Assembly: GCA_021772055.1 (NCBI GenBank)
Contig: JAETNR010000021.1
Span: 1 to 64,000 of the forward strand
Length of the DNA: 64,000 bases
DNA from: Blautia sp.
GTDB taxonomy: Bacteria; Bacillota; Clostridia; Lachnospirales; Lachnospiraceae
Direction of reading: 5' to 3'
Numbering within the stretch: position 1 is the stretch's first letter; every line of letters starts with the position of its first letter. The notes under the pieces are model-generated. The model saw nothing but the letters and a program-made list of their open reading frames with translations, had not been told where the DNA came from and did no database searches. A program made the translations under genes and the position numbers. This document shows, piece after piece, positions 14,948 through 23,583 of the stretch.

Positions 14948-16528
14948 ATGAATCAACAGATGTTTTGTTTTCAATGTGAACAGACCGCAGGATGCAGCGG
15001 TTGTACCGGGAAAGCCGGTGTATGTGGCAAGAATGCGGATGTTGCTATATTGCAGGATGAACTTACCGGGGCTTTAATTGGCCTTGCTGGAGTTGCCGAT
15101 GGCCGTCAGATGTCAGAACCTGTTCATAAGGTGATGATTGAAGGATTGTTTACAACTCTGACGAATGTGAACTTTAATGAGAAAACGATTTTGGATCAAA
15201 TTGAGAAAGTGAGACGGGAAAGGACGAAACTTATACCCGGAGGCAGTGGCTGCGGAAAAAACGAGGAATACGATATGACCAGACTCTGGACGGATGATGA
15301 GGATATCCGCTCTCTGAAATCTCTGATTTTGTTTGGGCTTAAAGGTGTGGCAGCCTATGCTTATCATGCCATGGTGCTGGGGTATTCCGATGAGGAAGTG
15401 AACAATTTTTTCTATGAGGGATTGTCTGCTGTGGGAGAAGACCGGGATATGGAAATGCTTCTTCCGGTCGTGATGAAAGTTGGAGAGATAAATCTTAAGT
15501 GTATGGCACTTCTTGATAAAGCGAATACAGAAACTTATGGACATCCGGTTCCCACAGAGGTGCCCTTAACAGTAGAAAAAGGTCCTTTTATTGTCATTTC
15601 CGGACATGATCTGAGAGATCTTCAGCAATTGCTGGAACAGACGGAAGGAAAAGGAATTAATATCTATACACATGGAGAAATGCTTCCTGCACATGCCTAT
15701 CCGGAACTTAAGAAGTATTCCCATCTTAAGGGAAACTTCGGCACTGCATGGCAGAATCAGCAGAAAGAATTTGCAGATCTTCCGGCACCTGTTCTTTTTA
15801 CGACAAACTGCCTGATGCCGCCTAAGGATAGCTACAGGGACAGAGTGTTTACTACAGAAGTAGTGTCATATCCTGAGCTGATTCATATCGGAGAGAAAAA
15901 AGATTTTACTCCTGTTATAGAAAAGGCGCTGGAACTGGGAGGTTACGATACAGACCGGGAATTTACAGGGATAAATGGAGGAAAAACAGTGACCACCGGA
16001 TTCGGGCATCATACAGTCCTGTCTGTGGCAGGAACGGTGATTGATGCAGTAAAAGCCGGAGCCCTGAAACACATTTTCCTTGTAGGGGGCTGTGACGGAG
16101 CCCGTGTGGGAAGGAATTATTATACAGAGTTTGTAAAGCAGACACCTGCGGATACTGCAGTACTTACTCTGGCCTGCGGCAAGTACCGCTTTAATGACCT
16201 GGATCTTGGAACAATCGGAGGATTGCCGAGAATCATGGACATGGGACAGTGCAATGATGCTTACAGTGCGATCAAAGTAGCCTCTGCGCTGGCAGAAGCA
16301 TTTGAATGCGGAATCAACGAACTGCCGCTGACCCTGGTACTGTCCTGGTATGAGCAGAAAGCAGTCTGCATTTTGCTGACATTGCTTCATCTTGGAATCA
16401 GGAACATTTATCTCGGGCCTACCCTGCCTGCATTTCTCTCTCCGAATGTAGCGGATTTTCTGGTGAAAAATTATAAGATTCATCCCATTACAACACCGGA
16501 GCAGGATTTGGCAGAGATATTGAAATAA
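14948..16528 (+). CDS. hcp: Hybrid cluster protein (hydroxylamine/NO reductase)
   Basis: The 526-aa protein has the N-terminal cysteine set that binds the [4Fe-4S] cluster (C7, C10, C19, C26 in MFCFQCEQTAGCSG and GVCGK) and the conserved hybrid-cluster segments IYTHGEMLPAHAYP, GNFGTAWQ, FTTNCLMPP, VGGCDGAR and LACGKYRFNDLDLG. Hcp reduces NO and hydroxylamine and protects anaerobes from nitrosative stress. Start ATG 14948 follows TCAGGAGGG; the upstream in-frame extension runs through the promoter. No separate hcr reductase gene is adjacent. Expression is probably driven by the Crp/Fnr operator just upstream. Confidence 0.95.
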   Translation: MNQQMFCFQCEQTAGCSGCTGKAGVCGKNADVAILQDELTGALIGLAGVADGRQMSEPVHKVMIEGLFTTLTNVNFNEKTILDQIEKVRRERTKLIPGGSGCGKNEEYDMTRLWTDDEDIRSLKSLILFGLKGVAAYAYHAMVLGYSDEEVNNFFYEGLSAVGEDRDMEMLLPVVMKVGEINLKCMALLDKANTETYGHPVPTEVPLTVEKGPFIVISGHDLRDLQQLLEQTEGKGINIYTHGEMLPAHAYPELKKYSHLKGNFGTAWQNQQKEFADLPAPVLFTTNCLMPPKDSYRDRVFTTEVVSYPELIHIGEKKDFTPVIEKALELGGYDTDREFTGINGGKTVTTGFGHHTVLSVAGTVIDAVKAGALKHIFLVGGCDGARVGRNYYTEFVKQTPADTAVLTLACGKYRFNDLDLGTIGGLPRIMDMGQCNDAYSAIKVASALAEAFECGINELPLTLVLSWYEQKAVCILLTLLHLGIRNIYLGPTLPAFLSPNVADFLVKNYKIHPITTPEQDLAEILK

Positions 16529-16533
16529 AACTT

Positions 16534-16562
16534 TTGACAAATACATCCTCAATGGTTACAAT
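16534..16562 (+). promoter_or_regulatory. Consensus promoter upstream of hisC
   Basis: TTGACA (16534-16539), a 17-nt spacer, and TACAAT (16557-16562). Transcription would start near 16569 and leave a leader of about 130 nt before hisC. Confidence 0.75.
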
Positions 16563-16607
16563 ATCATATGTGCATTGCTTATACTGTGATTAAGTGAAAT
16601 GTCAAAT

Positions 16608-16629
16608 CCCTCGCAGCTTGCTGCGAGGG
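16608..16629 (+). other. Hairpin in the hisC leader
   Basis: Perfect 9-bp stem CCCTCGCAG-CTTG-CTGCGAGGG. There is no run of T after it (ATAAAACCC follows), so it is not an obvious terminator. It may stabilise or regulate the leader RNA, or partly terminate hcp transcription. No T-box core sequence was found in the leader. Confidence 0.5.
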
Positions 16630-16700
16630 ATAAAACCCGTGAATAGATATGATAGAAATCCAGGTGCAGAAATGACTGCACATGGAGAAAAGGAGACGAT

Positions 16701-17762
16701 ATGAAAAACTGGGAGGAAAATGTCCGCAGAGTAGTTCCCTATACCCCTGGAGAACAGCCAAATCAGCCGGATATGATCAAATTAAATACAAATGAGAATC
16801 CTTATCCCCCTGCTCCGGGAGTCAGGCGGATCCTGCACGAGATGAACACAGACACGCTGCGCCTTTATCCGGATCCTGCAGCAGGAGACCTTGTACGGGC
16901 GATTGCGTCTTATTATCACCTGGACGAAAGTCAGGTATTTGTGGGCGTAGGTTCCGATGATGTTCTTGCAATGTGTTTTCTTACCTTTTTTAACGGAAAG
17001 AAACCGATCCTGTTTCCGGACATTACCTATTCTTTTTACGATGTATGGGCAGATTTGTTCCGCATCCCTTATGAGCGTCCTCTTCTGGATGAAGATTTCC
17101 GCATTCGGAAGGACGACTATCTGAGAGAAAACGGCGGTATCATCTTTCCGAACCCCAATGCCCCCACAGGCGTGGAGATGCCCCTTAAGGATATTGAGGA
17201 AATTGTAAAAGCAAATCAGGATTCCATAGTGATTATAGATGAGGCCTATGTGGATTTCGGCGCTGTATCGGCCCTGCCCCTGATCGGGAAATATGATAAC
17301 CTGCTGGTAGTGCAGACGTTTTCCAAATCCCGTTCCCTTGCAGGAATGCGTATCGGCCTTGCCATGGGAAGTCCTGTTCTGATCAAATATCTGAACGATG
17401 TGAAATATTCCTTCAATTCCTATACGATGGACAGAACTGCCCTGGCAGCAGGTGTGGAAGCAGTGCGGGATGAAGCATATTTCCGGGAAACCTGCAGTAA
17501 GATAATAGAGACAAGGGAATGGACCAAAGAAGAACTGAAGAAGCTTGGCTTCTCTTTCGGAGATTCCAGGGCGAATTTTATTTTTGCAGCCCATGAGACC
17601 TGTCCTGCGGAAGAATTGTTCCGGGCTCTTCGGGAACAGCATATATATGTCCGTTATTTCCCAAAAGGACGTACATCCAATCATCTTCGCATCACCATCG
17701 GAACCCGGGAAGAAATGAAAACCTTCCTTGCATTTGTAAAAAAATATCTGAGTAATCGTTAG
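16701..17762 (+). CDS. hisC: Histidinol-phosphate aminotransferase
   Basis: The 353-aa class II PLP aminotransferase has LNTNENPYPP at the start, IIFPNPNAPTG, IVIIDEAYVDF and the PLP lysine in TFSKSRSLAGMRIG, all typical of HisC. It converts imidazole acetol phosphate and glutamate to histidinol phosphate. Close relatives (CobD-like threonine-phosphate decarboxylases) are an alternative, but the motifs and length fit HisC. Start ATG 16701 follows AAAAGGAGACG. It is not in a his operon here; the next gene is a membrane protein 8 bp away, so the two are co-transcribed. Confidence 0.88.
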   Translation: MKNWEENVRRVVPYTPGEQPNQPDMIKLNTNENPYPPAPGVRRILHEMNTDTLRLYPDPAAGDLVRAIASYYHLDESQVFVGVGSDDVLAMCFLTFFNGKKPILFPDITYSFYDVWADLFRIPYERPLLDEDFRIRKDDYLRENGGIIFPNPNAPTGVEMPLKDIEEIVKANQDSIVIIDEAYVDFGAVSALPLIGKYDNLLVVQTFSKSRSLAGMRIGLAMGSPVLIKYLNDVKYSFNSYTMDRTALAAGVEAVRDEAYFRETCSKIIETREWTKEELKKLGFSFGDSRANFIFAAHETCPAEELFRALREQHIYVRYFPKGRTSNHLRITIGTREEMKTFLAFVKKYLSNR

Positions 17763-17770
17763 GAGGTATT

Positions 17771-18271
17771 ATGGAAGCACTGGTACAATGGTTTGCAGCA
17801 AATCTGGCACAGTTTATTTCACCGGAAGCAGTGGTATTTCTCATTTCAATGATCCCGCTTCTGGAATTACGAGGCGGCCTCCTTGCAGCCTCCCTGTTAA
17901 AAATTCCAGAGACGGTTTCCATTCCCCTCTGCGTGATCGGAAACATTATTCCCATCCCGTTTATCCTGCTTTTTATCCGTCAGATATTCAAACTGCTGAA
18001 AAAAACAAAACTTTTCCGGGGATTGATTATTAAAATGGAAAACCGTGCCATGGGAAAAAGCGACCAGATCAAGAAATATGAATTCTGGGGTCTGGTTCTT
18101 TTTGTAGGAATCCCTCTTCCCGGAACCGGTGCCTGGACAGGAGCACTCATTGCATCCCTTCTGGACATTGACATTAAAAAATCCTCTCTGGCGATTCTTC
18201 TGGGAATTATGATAGCCACCATCATCATGTATATCGTTTCCTATGTTCTGGTAGGGAATATCGTCAGCTAA
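17771..18271 (+). CDS. COG2426 small multidrug-export-type membrane protein
   Basis: The 166-aa protein has about four hydrophobic segments and the motif ISMIPLLELRGGLLA near residue 30 plus FVGIPLPGTGAWTGALIASLL in the second half, a two-fold repeat typical of COG2426 (small multidrug export protein, distant DedA-like fold). Transport function has been proposed for the family but is poorly tested. ATG 17771 follows TTAGGAGG, 8 bp after hisC, and a strong terminator follows immediately. Confidence 0.8.
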   Translation: MEALVQWFAANLAQFISPEAVVFLISMIPLLELRGGLLAASLLKIPETVSIPLCVIGNIIPIPFILLFIRQIFKLLKKTKLFRGLIIKMENRAMGKSDQIKKYEFWGLVLFVGIPLPGTGAWTGALIASLLDIDIKKSSLAILLGIMIATIIMYIVSYVLVGNIVS

Positions 18272-18298
18272 AAGAAGCAGCCCTTGGGGCTGCTTCTT
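18272..18298. terminator. Bidirectional intrinsic terminator
   Basis: Stem AAGAAGCAGCCC (18272-18283) and GGGCTGCTTCTT (18287-18298) with a 3-nt loop. The A and T flanks let it end both the hisC operon and the minus-strand pilus-like operon. Confidence 0.85.
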
Positions 18299-18320
18299 CA
18301 GGTTATGGGACCTATTCTAC

Positions 18321-19385
18321 TTACATTAATTTCCGCTTCAGCATCTCACCATTTGTGGCATAAGTCAATGCCGTTTCTTTGGTAATCCTTCCCTGCCGAT
18401 ACAATTCCAGCAGACTCTGATCCATAGACCTCATCTGATACTGAGAAGAAGAGTAGATGACTCCATCGATCTGATGCACCTTATTCTCCCGAATCATATT
18501 CCGTATTGCAGGTGTCAGTTTCATCACCTCAAATGCCGGAATGGTATGTCCATCCACATCCGGGATCAATTGCTGGGAAATCACAGCCTGAAGCACCATA
18601 GAAAGCTGGATGGCGATCTGGTGCTGCTGATTGGGCTCAAATACATCCATAATACGTTCAATCGTGCTTGCCGCCCCGATGGTATGCAGGCTGGATAGCA
18701 CCAAATGCCCTGTCTCGGCTGCAGTCATGGCAGTCTGAATCGTCTCATAATCACGCATTTCCCCGAGAAGGATCACATCCGGACTCTGGCGAAGAGTTGC
18801 TCTCAGGGAAACCAGATAACTCTCTGTATCTGTGCAGATCTCACGCTGGCTGATAATACATTTTTTATGTCTGTGCAGATATTCCAGGGGATCCTCCAGG
18901 GTAATGATGTGTCCCTCCCTGGTATTGTTAATACGGTCTACCAGACAGGCCATGGTAGTCGATTTGCCGCTTCCCGCAGGGCCGGTCACAAGAACCATCC
19001 CCTTGGTAAAATCCGCAGCGTCCATAACCTCCTGGGGAATATGAAGCTGGGAAGGATCCGGCAGTTCAAACGCAATGACACGGATCACAGCCGCAAGAGA
19101 GCCCCTCTGTCTGTAGGTATTGACACGAAATCGTGATAAACCGGGAATAGAAAAGGAAAAGTCGTCATCCCCGGACTCTAAAAAAGGCTTGATATTACGA
19201 TTGCCTGCAATCTCATAAATCTTATGAATAATGTGGTCTGTATCCTCAGGCATCAGCCGCTCCCCGGAAGAGGTAAGCTGTCCGTCGATCTTGCTGGACA
19301 GAGGAAGCCCGGCAATGATAAAAATGTCAGAGGCATGCTGTTTGGCTGCGCTTGTTAGAAATTCCAGTACAAAATCATCAGTCAT
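18321..19385 (-). CDS. PilT-like type IV pilus ATPase
   Basis: The 354-aa protein is full length for PilT, with N-terminal KQHASDIFI, Walker A GPAGSGKST (about residue 135), an Asp box, Walker B-like DVILLGEMRD and the His box TGHLVLSSLHT. PilT hexamers drive pilus retraction at the inner face of the membrane. It is the only ATPase in this cluster; no PilB/GspE-type extension ATPase is present, so it may serve both roles or partner with one elsewhere. Its ATG overlaps the end of the preceding pilin-like gene by 4 bp, which indicates translational coupling. Confidence 0.9.
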   Translation of the reverse strand: MTDDFVLEFLTSAAKQHASDIFIIAGLPLSSKIDGQLTSSGERLMPEDTDHIIHKIYEIAGNRNIKPFLESGDDDFSFSIPGLSRFRVNTYRQRGSLAAVIRVIAFELPDPSQLHIPQEVMDAADFTKGMVLVTGPAGSGKSTTMACLVDRINNTREGHIITLEDPLEYLHRHKKCIISQREICTDTESYLVSLRATLRQSPDVILLGEMRDYETIQTAMTAAETGHLVLSSLHTIGAASTIERIMDVFEPNQQHQIAIQLSMVLQAVISQQLIPDVDGHTIPAFEVMKLTPAIRNMIRENKVHQIDGVIYSSSQYQMRSMDQSLLELYRQGRITKETALTYATNGEMLKRKLM

Positions 19386-19870
19386 TTTATATTCTCCTTT
19401 GTGTAAACAGGTTGTTTAGTGTCCGGATTCCAGGTTCCAAAAGAGTATGTCTGCCATGTGTTCAGCTCCAGAAACGGCCCCTGCGGATCGGCGGGATAAA
19501 GTACCGTGGCTTCGGCACGAAGGATTTGCGTATCTGTATAAGGAACTTCGAAAGAGAGGCTTCCGGTATTTTCCTCCCAGAGAAAGCCCTGCGTGCGGAG
19601 TTCTGAGACAGTGCGGTAATAGTCTTTTTCATCGGCTGCTTCCTGATAGGCAGTCTCTAAAAACTCCTCGGCCTGAAGGCAAAGTTCTGTTGCTTTGGAA
19701 CAGGCATCATAGTAAGCGGTAGTCTGCTCCATGGAACGTCTGCTCATGCGCAGATCTGAGCGCGCACTTCCAAGGGTGAGCAACGAGAGAATCACCATAC
19801 AAAGTACGGCAAATATTAAAAACAGGGAAGTGATTCCAAGGGTGACCATGGAATTGTGTTTCTTTTTCAA
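19382..19870 (-). CDS. Membrane-anchored pilin-like/minor pilin protein
   Basis: The 162-aa protein has a short basic head (MKKKHNS), one hydrophobic segment (about residues 8-35) and a soluble domain beginning ARSDLRMSRRSMEQTTAYYDA. The layout resembles PilX/GspK-type minor pilins, but there is no clear Gly-x4-Glu prepilin cleavage motif, so processing is uncertain. The gene starts 1 bp before the end of the next gene upstream and overlaps pilT by 4 bp. The function as part of a type IV pilus-like apparatus rests on context. Confidence 0.75.
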   Translation of the reverse strand: MKKKHNSMVTLGITSLFLIFAVLCMVILSLLTLGSARSDLRMSRRSMEQTTAYYDACSKATELCLQAEEFLETAYQEAADEKDYYRTVSELRTQGFLWEENTGSLSFEVPYTDTQILRAEATVLYPADPQGPFLELNTWQTYSFGTWNPDTKQPVYTKENIK

Positions 19871-20317
19871 TCAGGCTCCCTCCTTTCCGGATAAAAGAAC
19901 AGGAAAGCGGATTGTCTGCTGATAGAGGGTTTCCCCCCGGCGATTTAAAAATTCCAATGCCGCCTGTTTTTCCTGCCCGGAGACAGTAAGGGTTACAATA
20001 AAACGGTAGACTGCATCCTGAGAAGAACATGCCTGCCACCTGCTGTCATAGGAATAAAGCAGGTGGCCGTCGGAGATGGTTCCGCCTGGCAGCAGGGAAA
20101 GAAATGCTTCCCGGCTGCCGTCGCTGCCCTCCAGAATTTCTCCGGCAGATGTAGTCAGTTCCTGAATATGATTCCATTCCCTTGCCTCTCTGTGACAGGT
20201 ACGCGCTGCAGAGAAAACCTGCACACAGGCTGCTGCAGTCAGAGACAAAATCAGCAGGGACAGAATCATTTCCGTTAAAAAGAGTCCTGATCTGGAATGG
20301 GTAGTAATTTTTTTCAT
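19871..20317 (-). CDS. Type IV prepilin-like protein
   Basis: The 148-aa product from ATG 20317 (AAGGAGATT upstream) begins MKKITTHSRSG followed by LFLTEMILSLLILSLTAA. Cleavage after the Gly would put Glu at position +5 of a hydrophobic helix, which is the classical prepilin peptidase signal. The C-terminal part is a small mixed domain (YRFIVTLTVSGQEKQAALEF). It is probably a minor pilin or pseudopilin. A longer open frame to 20353 exists but lacks a ribosome site. A prepilin peptidase gene is not in the window. Confidence 0.75.
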   Translation of the reverse strand: MKKITTHSRSGLFLTEMILSLLILSLTAAACVQVFSAARTCHREAREWNHIQELTTSAGEILEGSDGSREAFLSLLPGGTISDGHLLYSYDSRWQACSSQDAVYRFIVTLTVSGQEKQAALEFLNRRGETLYQQTIRFPVLLSGKEGA

Positions 20318-20336
20318 CACAAATCTCCTTTGGGCA

Positions 20337-20825
20337 TCAGGCAGCAGGGGCACCGGGATGTATCAGAAAGCTTGCTGCTGCGCCGCTGGTATCTTCCATG
20401 GAAATCCGGTAAAACCCTTCCGGAGTTTCTTCTATTATAAAGGAATCCAGAGAAGCAATATTCGTCCCCATGGAAAGAGAAGCCGTACTCCCGGCCGTGG
20501 TAAAAAGCTCCTTTAACTGTCCGTCATAAAGATAAATATAGGCAGCATATTCCGTTCCCTCAATCTCGTCCATCAGGCAGAGTGCCTCTGTATCGTGTAA
20601 ATCCGTGAGGGAAACATCCTGTCCATTGTCATGCTGCCGGATCTTGACGGTAAGATAAGACATGGCAGTACGAAGATTATAGTTTTCCTCTGTGCCTTTC
20701 ACTGCCTGCTGATAGGCCCTGGCAGAAAACAGAAGCATCAGCAGGAGAAAAAGAACATACATTCCGAAAAGGAAAATGGAAAAAAGAAGATCAACCGAGT
20801 GATCCTTTCTTGCGGAACGATTCAT
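20337..20825 (-). CDS. DUF4860 protein of the pilus-like operon
   Basis: The 162-aa protein has one N-terminal membrane segment (about residues 13-35) and a beta-rich domain with TAMSYLTVKIRQHDNGQDV and AAYIYLYDGQLKELFT, which I associate with DUF4860 proteins found in clostridial type IV pilus/type II secretion-like clusters. It is likely a pilin-like or assembly component outside the membrane. Its ATG overlaps the preceding gene by 4 bp. Confidence 0.7.
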   Translation of the reverse strand: MNRSARKDHSVDLLFSIFLFGMYVLFLLLMLLFSARAYQQAVKGTEENYNLRTAMSYLTVKIRQHDNGQDVSLTDLHDTEALCLMDEIEGTEYAAYIYLYDGQLKELFTTAGSTASLSMGTNIASLDSFIIEETPEGFYRISMEDTSGAAASFLIHPGAPAA

Positions 20826-21175
20826 GTCAGGCCTCCTTTCCCGCCTTTTCTGGGAAGAACAGAGATCATGGGAAAAAGATTGGAACCGTTTGGCACATAT
20901 TCGATGACAAATTTCTCTTTGTCATAAGTGATATGGTATTCTTCCAAAAGCCTGGAAAGACTTTCCGGATAACTGCCTGTAAGGGAATAGGTATAAACTG
21001 CACCATTTTCCAGAGCCTGGGTGAGTGTTGCCTGTTCCTTGGCAAGGATATCCTCTGAGGTTCGGCTGATTGCCATGAGAAATACGCCGCACAAAAGAAC
21101 AGGAAGTACTGCAGGCAGAAGGAGACGGACAACCCGTATGGTACGCCTTCTTCCGGGTTCAAAAATATCATCCAT
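20822..21175 (-). CDS. Small membrane protein of the pilus-like operon (pilin-like)
   Basis: The 117-aa protein from ATG 21175 (GAGGTG 6 nt upstream; a GTG at 21184 is less likely) has a basic N-terminus (EPGRRRTIRVVR), one membrane segment and a short extracellular domain with ENGAVYTYSLTGSYPESLSRLLEEY. The ALENG/YPESL wording resembles the helix-to-domain region of ComGC/pseudopilin proteins, but no cleavage motif is seen. The assignment is by context. Confidence 0.65.
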   Translation of the reverse strand: MDDIFEPGRRRTIRVVRLLLPAVLPVLLCGVFLMAISRTSEDILAKEQATLTQALENGAVYTYSLTGSYPESLSRLLEEYHITYDKEKFVIEYVPNGSNLFPMISVLPRKGGKGGLT

Positions 21176-21185
21176 AGGATTCACC

Positions 21186-22229
21186 TCATATGATCATGTC
21201 CGAAAGAATGCCAAGAAGGGGCATCATTACGGAAAGCAATACCAGTCCCACCAGAATGGAGAGAAGGATGACAATGGTTGGCTCAACAACAGAAATGACC
21301 CGCTCTACAATCGAAACAGACTCTTCACGGTAATGTTCAGAGAGCTTTTGCATTACTTCATCTGTAGCTCCTGCACGGATTCCGATGGAAATGAGCCTTG
21401 CATCCATTCCCTGGAAGAGTTCGGATTCCGTCATGGCCTCGGGAAAAGGTGCTCCTTCATTCAAAAGCTTTTGAGCCTTTTTCAGTCGTTCCTTTATCAA
21501 AGGGTGGGAAAGCAGGTTATCCGCAAGTTCCAGGCTGGATTCCGGATCCAGACCGCTTCGGATTCCCATGGATATGGCCTGAGTCAGGCGTCCATAGTCC
21601 ATTGCGACAGGAATCTCTTTTACAAGGGGAAGGCGGGCTGCAAATTTGCCCAGCATGCTCCTTCCCTTCGCACTGCAGCAGAGAAAAATGGTGCAGAGGA
21701 TCAAAACTGCCAAAATGGTAAGAAAAACAGCACAGTAGCGGCTCATGACAGAGCCTGTCTTAAGAAGGCCGGAAGAAAGTCCGTTCATTTCCAGCCCCAT
21801 CTGCCGGAAAACCTGCTGAAAAACAGGAAGAACCTTTACCAGCAGGATCACGATCACAGCGCCCATCATGCCGAGCATGATCAGCGGATAAGTAACTGCG
21901 CTTCGGATGCTGCGGGAGATTTCTGCCTCCTGTTCATAATGAACTGCCAGGCTTTGCATAACTTCATCGAGACAGCCGGTTTCCTCCCCTGTTTTTACGT
22001 ATGCCGCCATGGAGGAAGGGAATATTCCTGCATCTTCCAAAGCCTGGGAAAGGCTTCCTGTTTCCTCCTGGCTTTTGAGCAAAGCTTCAAAGATTTCCCT
22101 GCTTCTCTGGGACTTACTGCCATCATGTAAAATCTGAAGTCCTTCTATACTGGAAATTCCTGAACGCAGGATAATGGATAATTGTTCACAGAAATGGAAC
22201 AATTCCTGGTTGGTAAGCATCTGGCTCAT
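21186..22229 (-). CDS. PilC/GspF-type inner-membrane platform protein
   Basis: The 347-aa protein has two GspF repeats (LSIILRSGISSIEGLQIL and AISMGIRSGLDPESSLELA), each followed by membrane segments, and ends LSVMMPLLGILSDMII. GspF/PilC forms the membrane platform on which the ATPase acts. The start is ATG 22229 with AAAGGAG upstream; the longer open frame extends into the neighbouring gene without a start site. It is followed 10 bp later by the pilin-like genes. Confidence 0.88.
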   Translation of the reverse strand: MSQMLTNQELFHFCEQLSIILRSGISSIEGLQILHDGSKSQRSREIFEALLKSQEETGSLSQALEDAGIFPSSMAAYVKTGEETGCLDEVMQSLAVHYEQEAEISRSIRSAVTYPLIMLGMMGAVIVILLVKVLPVFQQVFRQMGLEMNGLSSGLLKTGSVMSRYCAVFLTILAVLILCTIFLCCSAKGRSMLGKFAARLPLVKEIPVAMDYGRLTQAISMGIRSGLDPESSLELADNLLSHPLIKERLKKAQKLLNEGAPFPEAMTESELFQGMDARLISIGIRAGATDEVMQKLSEHYREESVSIVERVISVVEPTIVILLSILVGLVLLSVMMPLLGILSDMII

Positions 22230-22254
22230 GAATAAAAACTCCTTTCGCTGAATG

Positions 22255-23175
22255 TCAGCGGGTAAACTGTGTGGTATAATTGTCTCCGTCGCCAATATAA
22301 GACTGAATAGCTTCTGCATCCTCCGCATTGGACTCGAAGGTGGGATCTAAAAGCCCCCAGCTTTCTCCGTCAAAGGAAATGGCCTGATTGATCCATCCTT
22401 TGGAACGGATATAAACATCGATCCAGGCATGTTTGATATCACTGGTATATCCGATCTGCAGTTTGCAGGGAATGCCCCTTGCCCGGAGCATGGCTGTGGT
22501 GAGTGCTGCATAATCGAAACAGATCCCCTTGCCTGTACTAAGGGTTTCGTCAATATCGGGCAGATATCCTGCCTCAACGGTCTGCGCTTTTTCCTCATCA
22601 TAAGTGACATGTGAAGTGACATAATCATAAATGATCTTAAGCGCCTCTATATCCCGGGTATCTTCCGGCATCATGGTCTGTGCGAGAACACACGCTTCTG
22701 TTTCCGGCGTAAAGTTTACATACTGATTAGGGTATAGAAACGGAAGAAATATATTATCAAAAGTGACTTCCACAGTATCACTGAAAACAGCTGCAAACAT
22801 ATCCCCGTTTATCTGCTGGTAGCAGAGTATCTGATAACTGCCTTCACCGCCTGTGAAAGGAATGACTGCAGATTCCGATGAGTCTATAAAATAGGAATAT
22901 ACTATTCCATCCGGTCCGGTCATCTGAACGTTTATACGGGCTGCAGAAGCATCTGCCTGGGCTGTCATATATCCCTGTTCTTTATTGGAAATATCCAGTG
23001 TGACAGGGAAAGCACCAAGAACCTCCCTCCCGTCAGCCTCCGGTACCAGAACCTGAAGAGACGAGAAAACGGGCGGCTCCTTTGAATCATTTCCCCGGGA
23101 AGAACCACATCCGGAAATAAAGAGCAGAATAAAAATGAAAAGAAAAAGCGGACGGATCAATGGAAATTGTTTCAT
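22255..23175 (-). CDS. Transglutaminase-like lipoprotein
   Basis: The 306-aa protein from ATG 23175 has a lipoprotein signal ending FISGC, an N-terminal beta domain, and a transglutaminase-like core: Cys in STGKGICFDYAALTTAMLRA, His in DIKHAWIDVYI and Asp in LLDPTF. Such domains act as cysteine proteases or cross-linking enzymes on surface proteins. It is the first gene of the pilus-like operon, 25 bp before the GspF gene, so it may process or cross-link the pilus or its wall partner. That role is inference. Confidence 0.82.
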   Translation of the reverse strand: MKQFPLIRPLFLFIFILLFISGCGSSRGNDSKEPPVFSSLQVLVPEADGREVLGAFPVTLDISNKEQGYMTAQADASAARINVQMTGPDGIVYSYFIDSSESAVIPFTGGEGSYQILCYQQINGDMFAAVFSDTVEVTFDNIFLPFLYPNQYVNFTPETEACVLAQTMMPEDTRDIEALKIIYDYVTSHVTYDEEKAQTVEAGYLPDIDETLSTGKGICFDYAALTTAMLRARGIPCKLQIGYTSDIKHAWIDVYIRSKGWINQAISFDGESWGLLDPTFESNAEDAEAIQSYIGDGDNYTTQFTR

Positions 23176-23292
23176 TTTACCGATCCTTCCTATAATGAGT
23201 AGTATAAAAAACCATAGCATTAGTATAGCAGATTTATAAAAAAAAGAAAGAAAAACAGGGCTAATAAAATTGGAAAAATTAGAAAAAAATGG

Positions 23293-23321
23293 TTGACAAA
23301 TAGGAATGCCTTGAGTATACT
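23293..23321 (+). promoter_or_regulatory. Promoter of the c-di-GMP riboswitch transcript
   Basis: TTGACA (23293-23298), a 17-nt spacer, and TATACT (23316-23321). Transcription would begin near 23328, just before the aptamer. Confidence 0.85.
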
Positions 23322-23332
23322 AAGAATGTAAA

Positions 23333-23420
23333 AACATAAAAGGCAAACCTGTTGAAAAGCAGGGACGCAAAGCCAAGGGTCTAAGGTGTGATACACTATG
23401 ACAGCCGGTTGCCGCATTAA
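23333..23420 (+). ncRNA. Cyclic di-GMP-I (GEMM) riboswitch aptamer
   Basis: The GEMM core is clear: GGCAAACC, a GAAA-like loop (TTGAAAAG), GGGACGCAAAGCC, GGGTCTAA and, in the second arm, CAGCCGGTTGCCGC. These match the P2 tetraloop/receptor and ligand pocket of c-di-GMP-I riboswitches. A terminator hairpin follows at 23490. Together they form a transcriptional switch for the metalloprotease gene. Confidence 0.93.
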
Positions 23421-23489
23421 ATTCCGATTTAGTGACGTTATTTTGGAATAGATGTAGAAGGATATGATTATATTCTTTGTTTTGTGGCG

Positions 23490-23515
23490 ACCGTTTATTT
23501 ATATAAACGGTTTTT
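23490..23515 (+). terminator. Riboswitch-controlled terminator
   Basis: Stem ACCGTTTAT (23490-23498) and ATAAACGGT (23503-23511), then a T run, placed between the aptamer and the start codon. It is the expression platform. Whether c-di-GMP turns the gene off or on cannot be read with certainty; most clostridial c-di-GMP-I switches with this layout are OFF switches. Confidence 0.8.
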
Positions 23516-23583
23516 ATTATGCCATAAAATATACTCCGGAATACGCCAAATCGTCAAAAAAATCAGAAAGGTGTGTAAAGAAT

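Noticed and set aside
16529..16700. Possible T-box or His leader peptide before hisC
   Set aside because: No T-box core (such as GGGTGGNACCGCG) and no His codon run were found.
21021..22130. 369-aa plus-strand open frame
   Set aside because: It is antisense to the GspF/PilC gene, has no ribosome site, and its protein is rich in Ser/His/Cys without any family motif.
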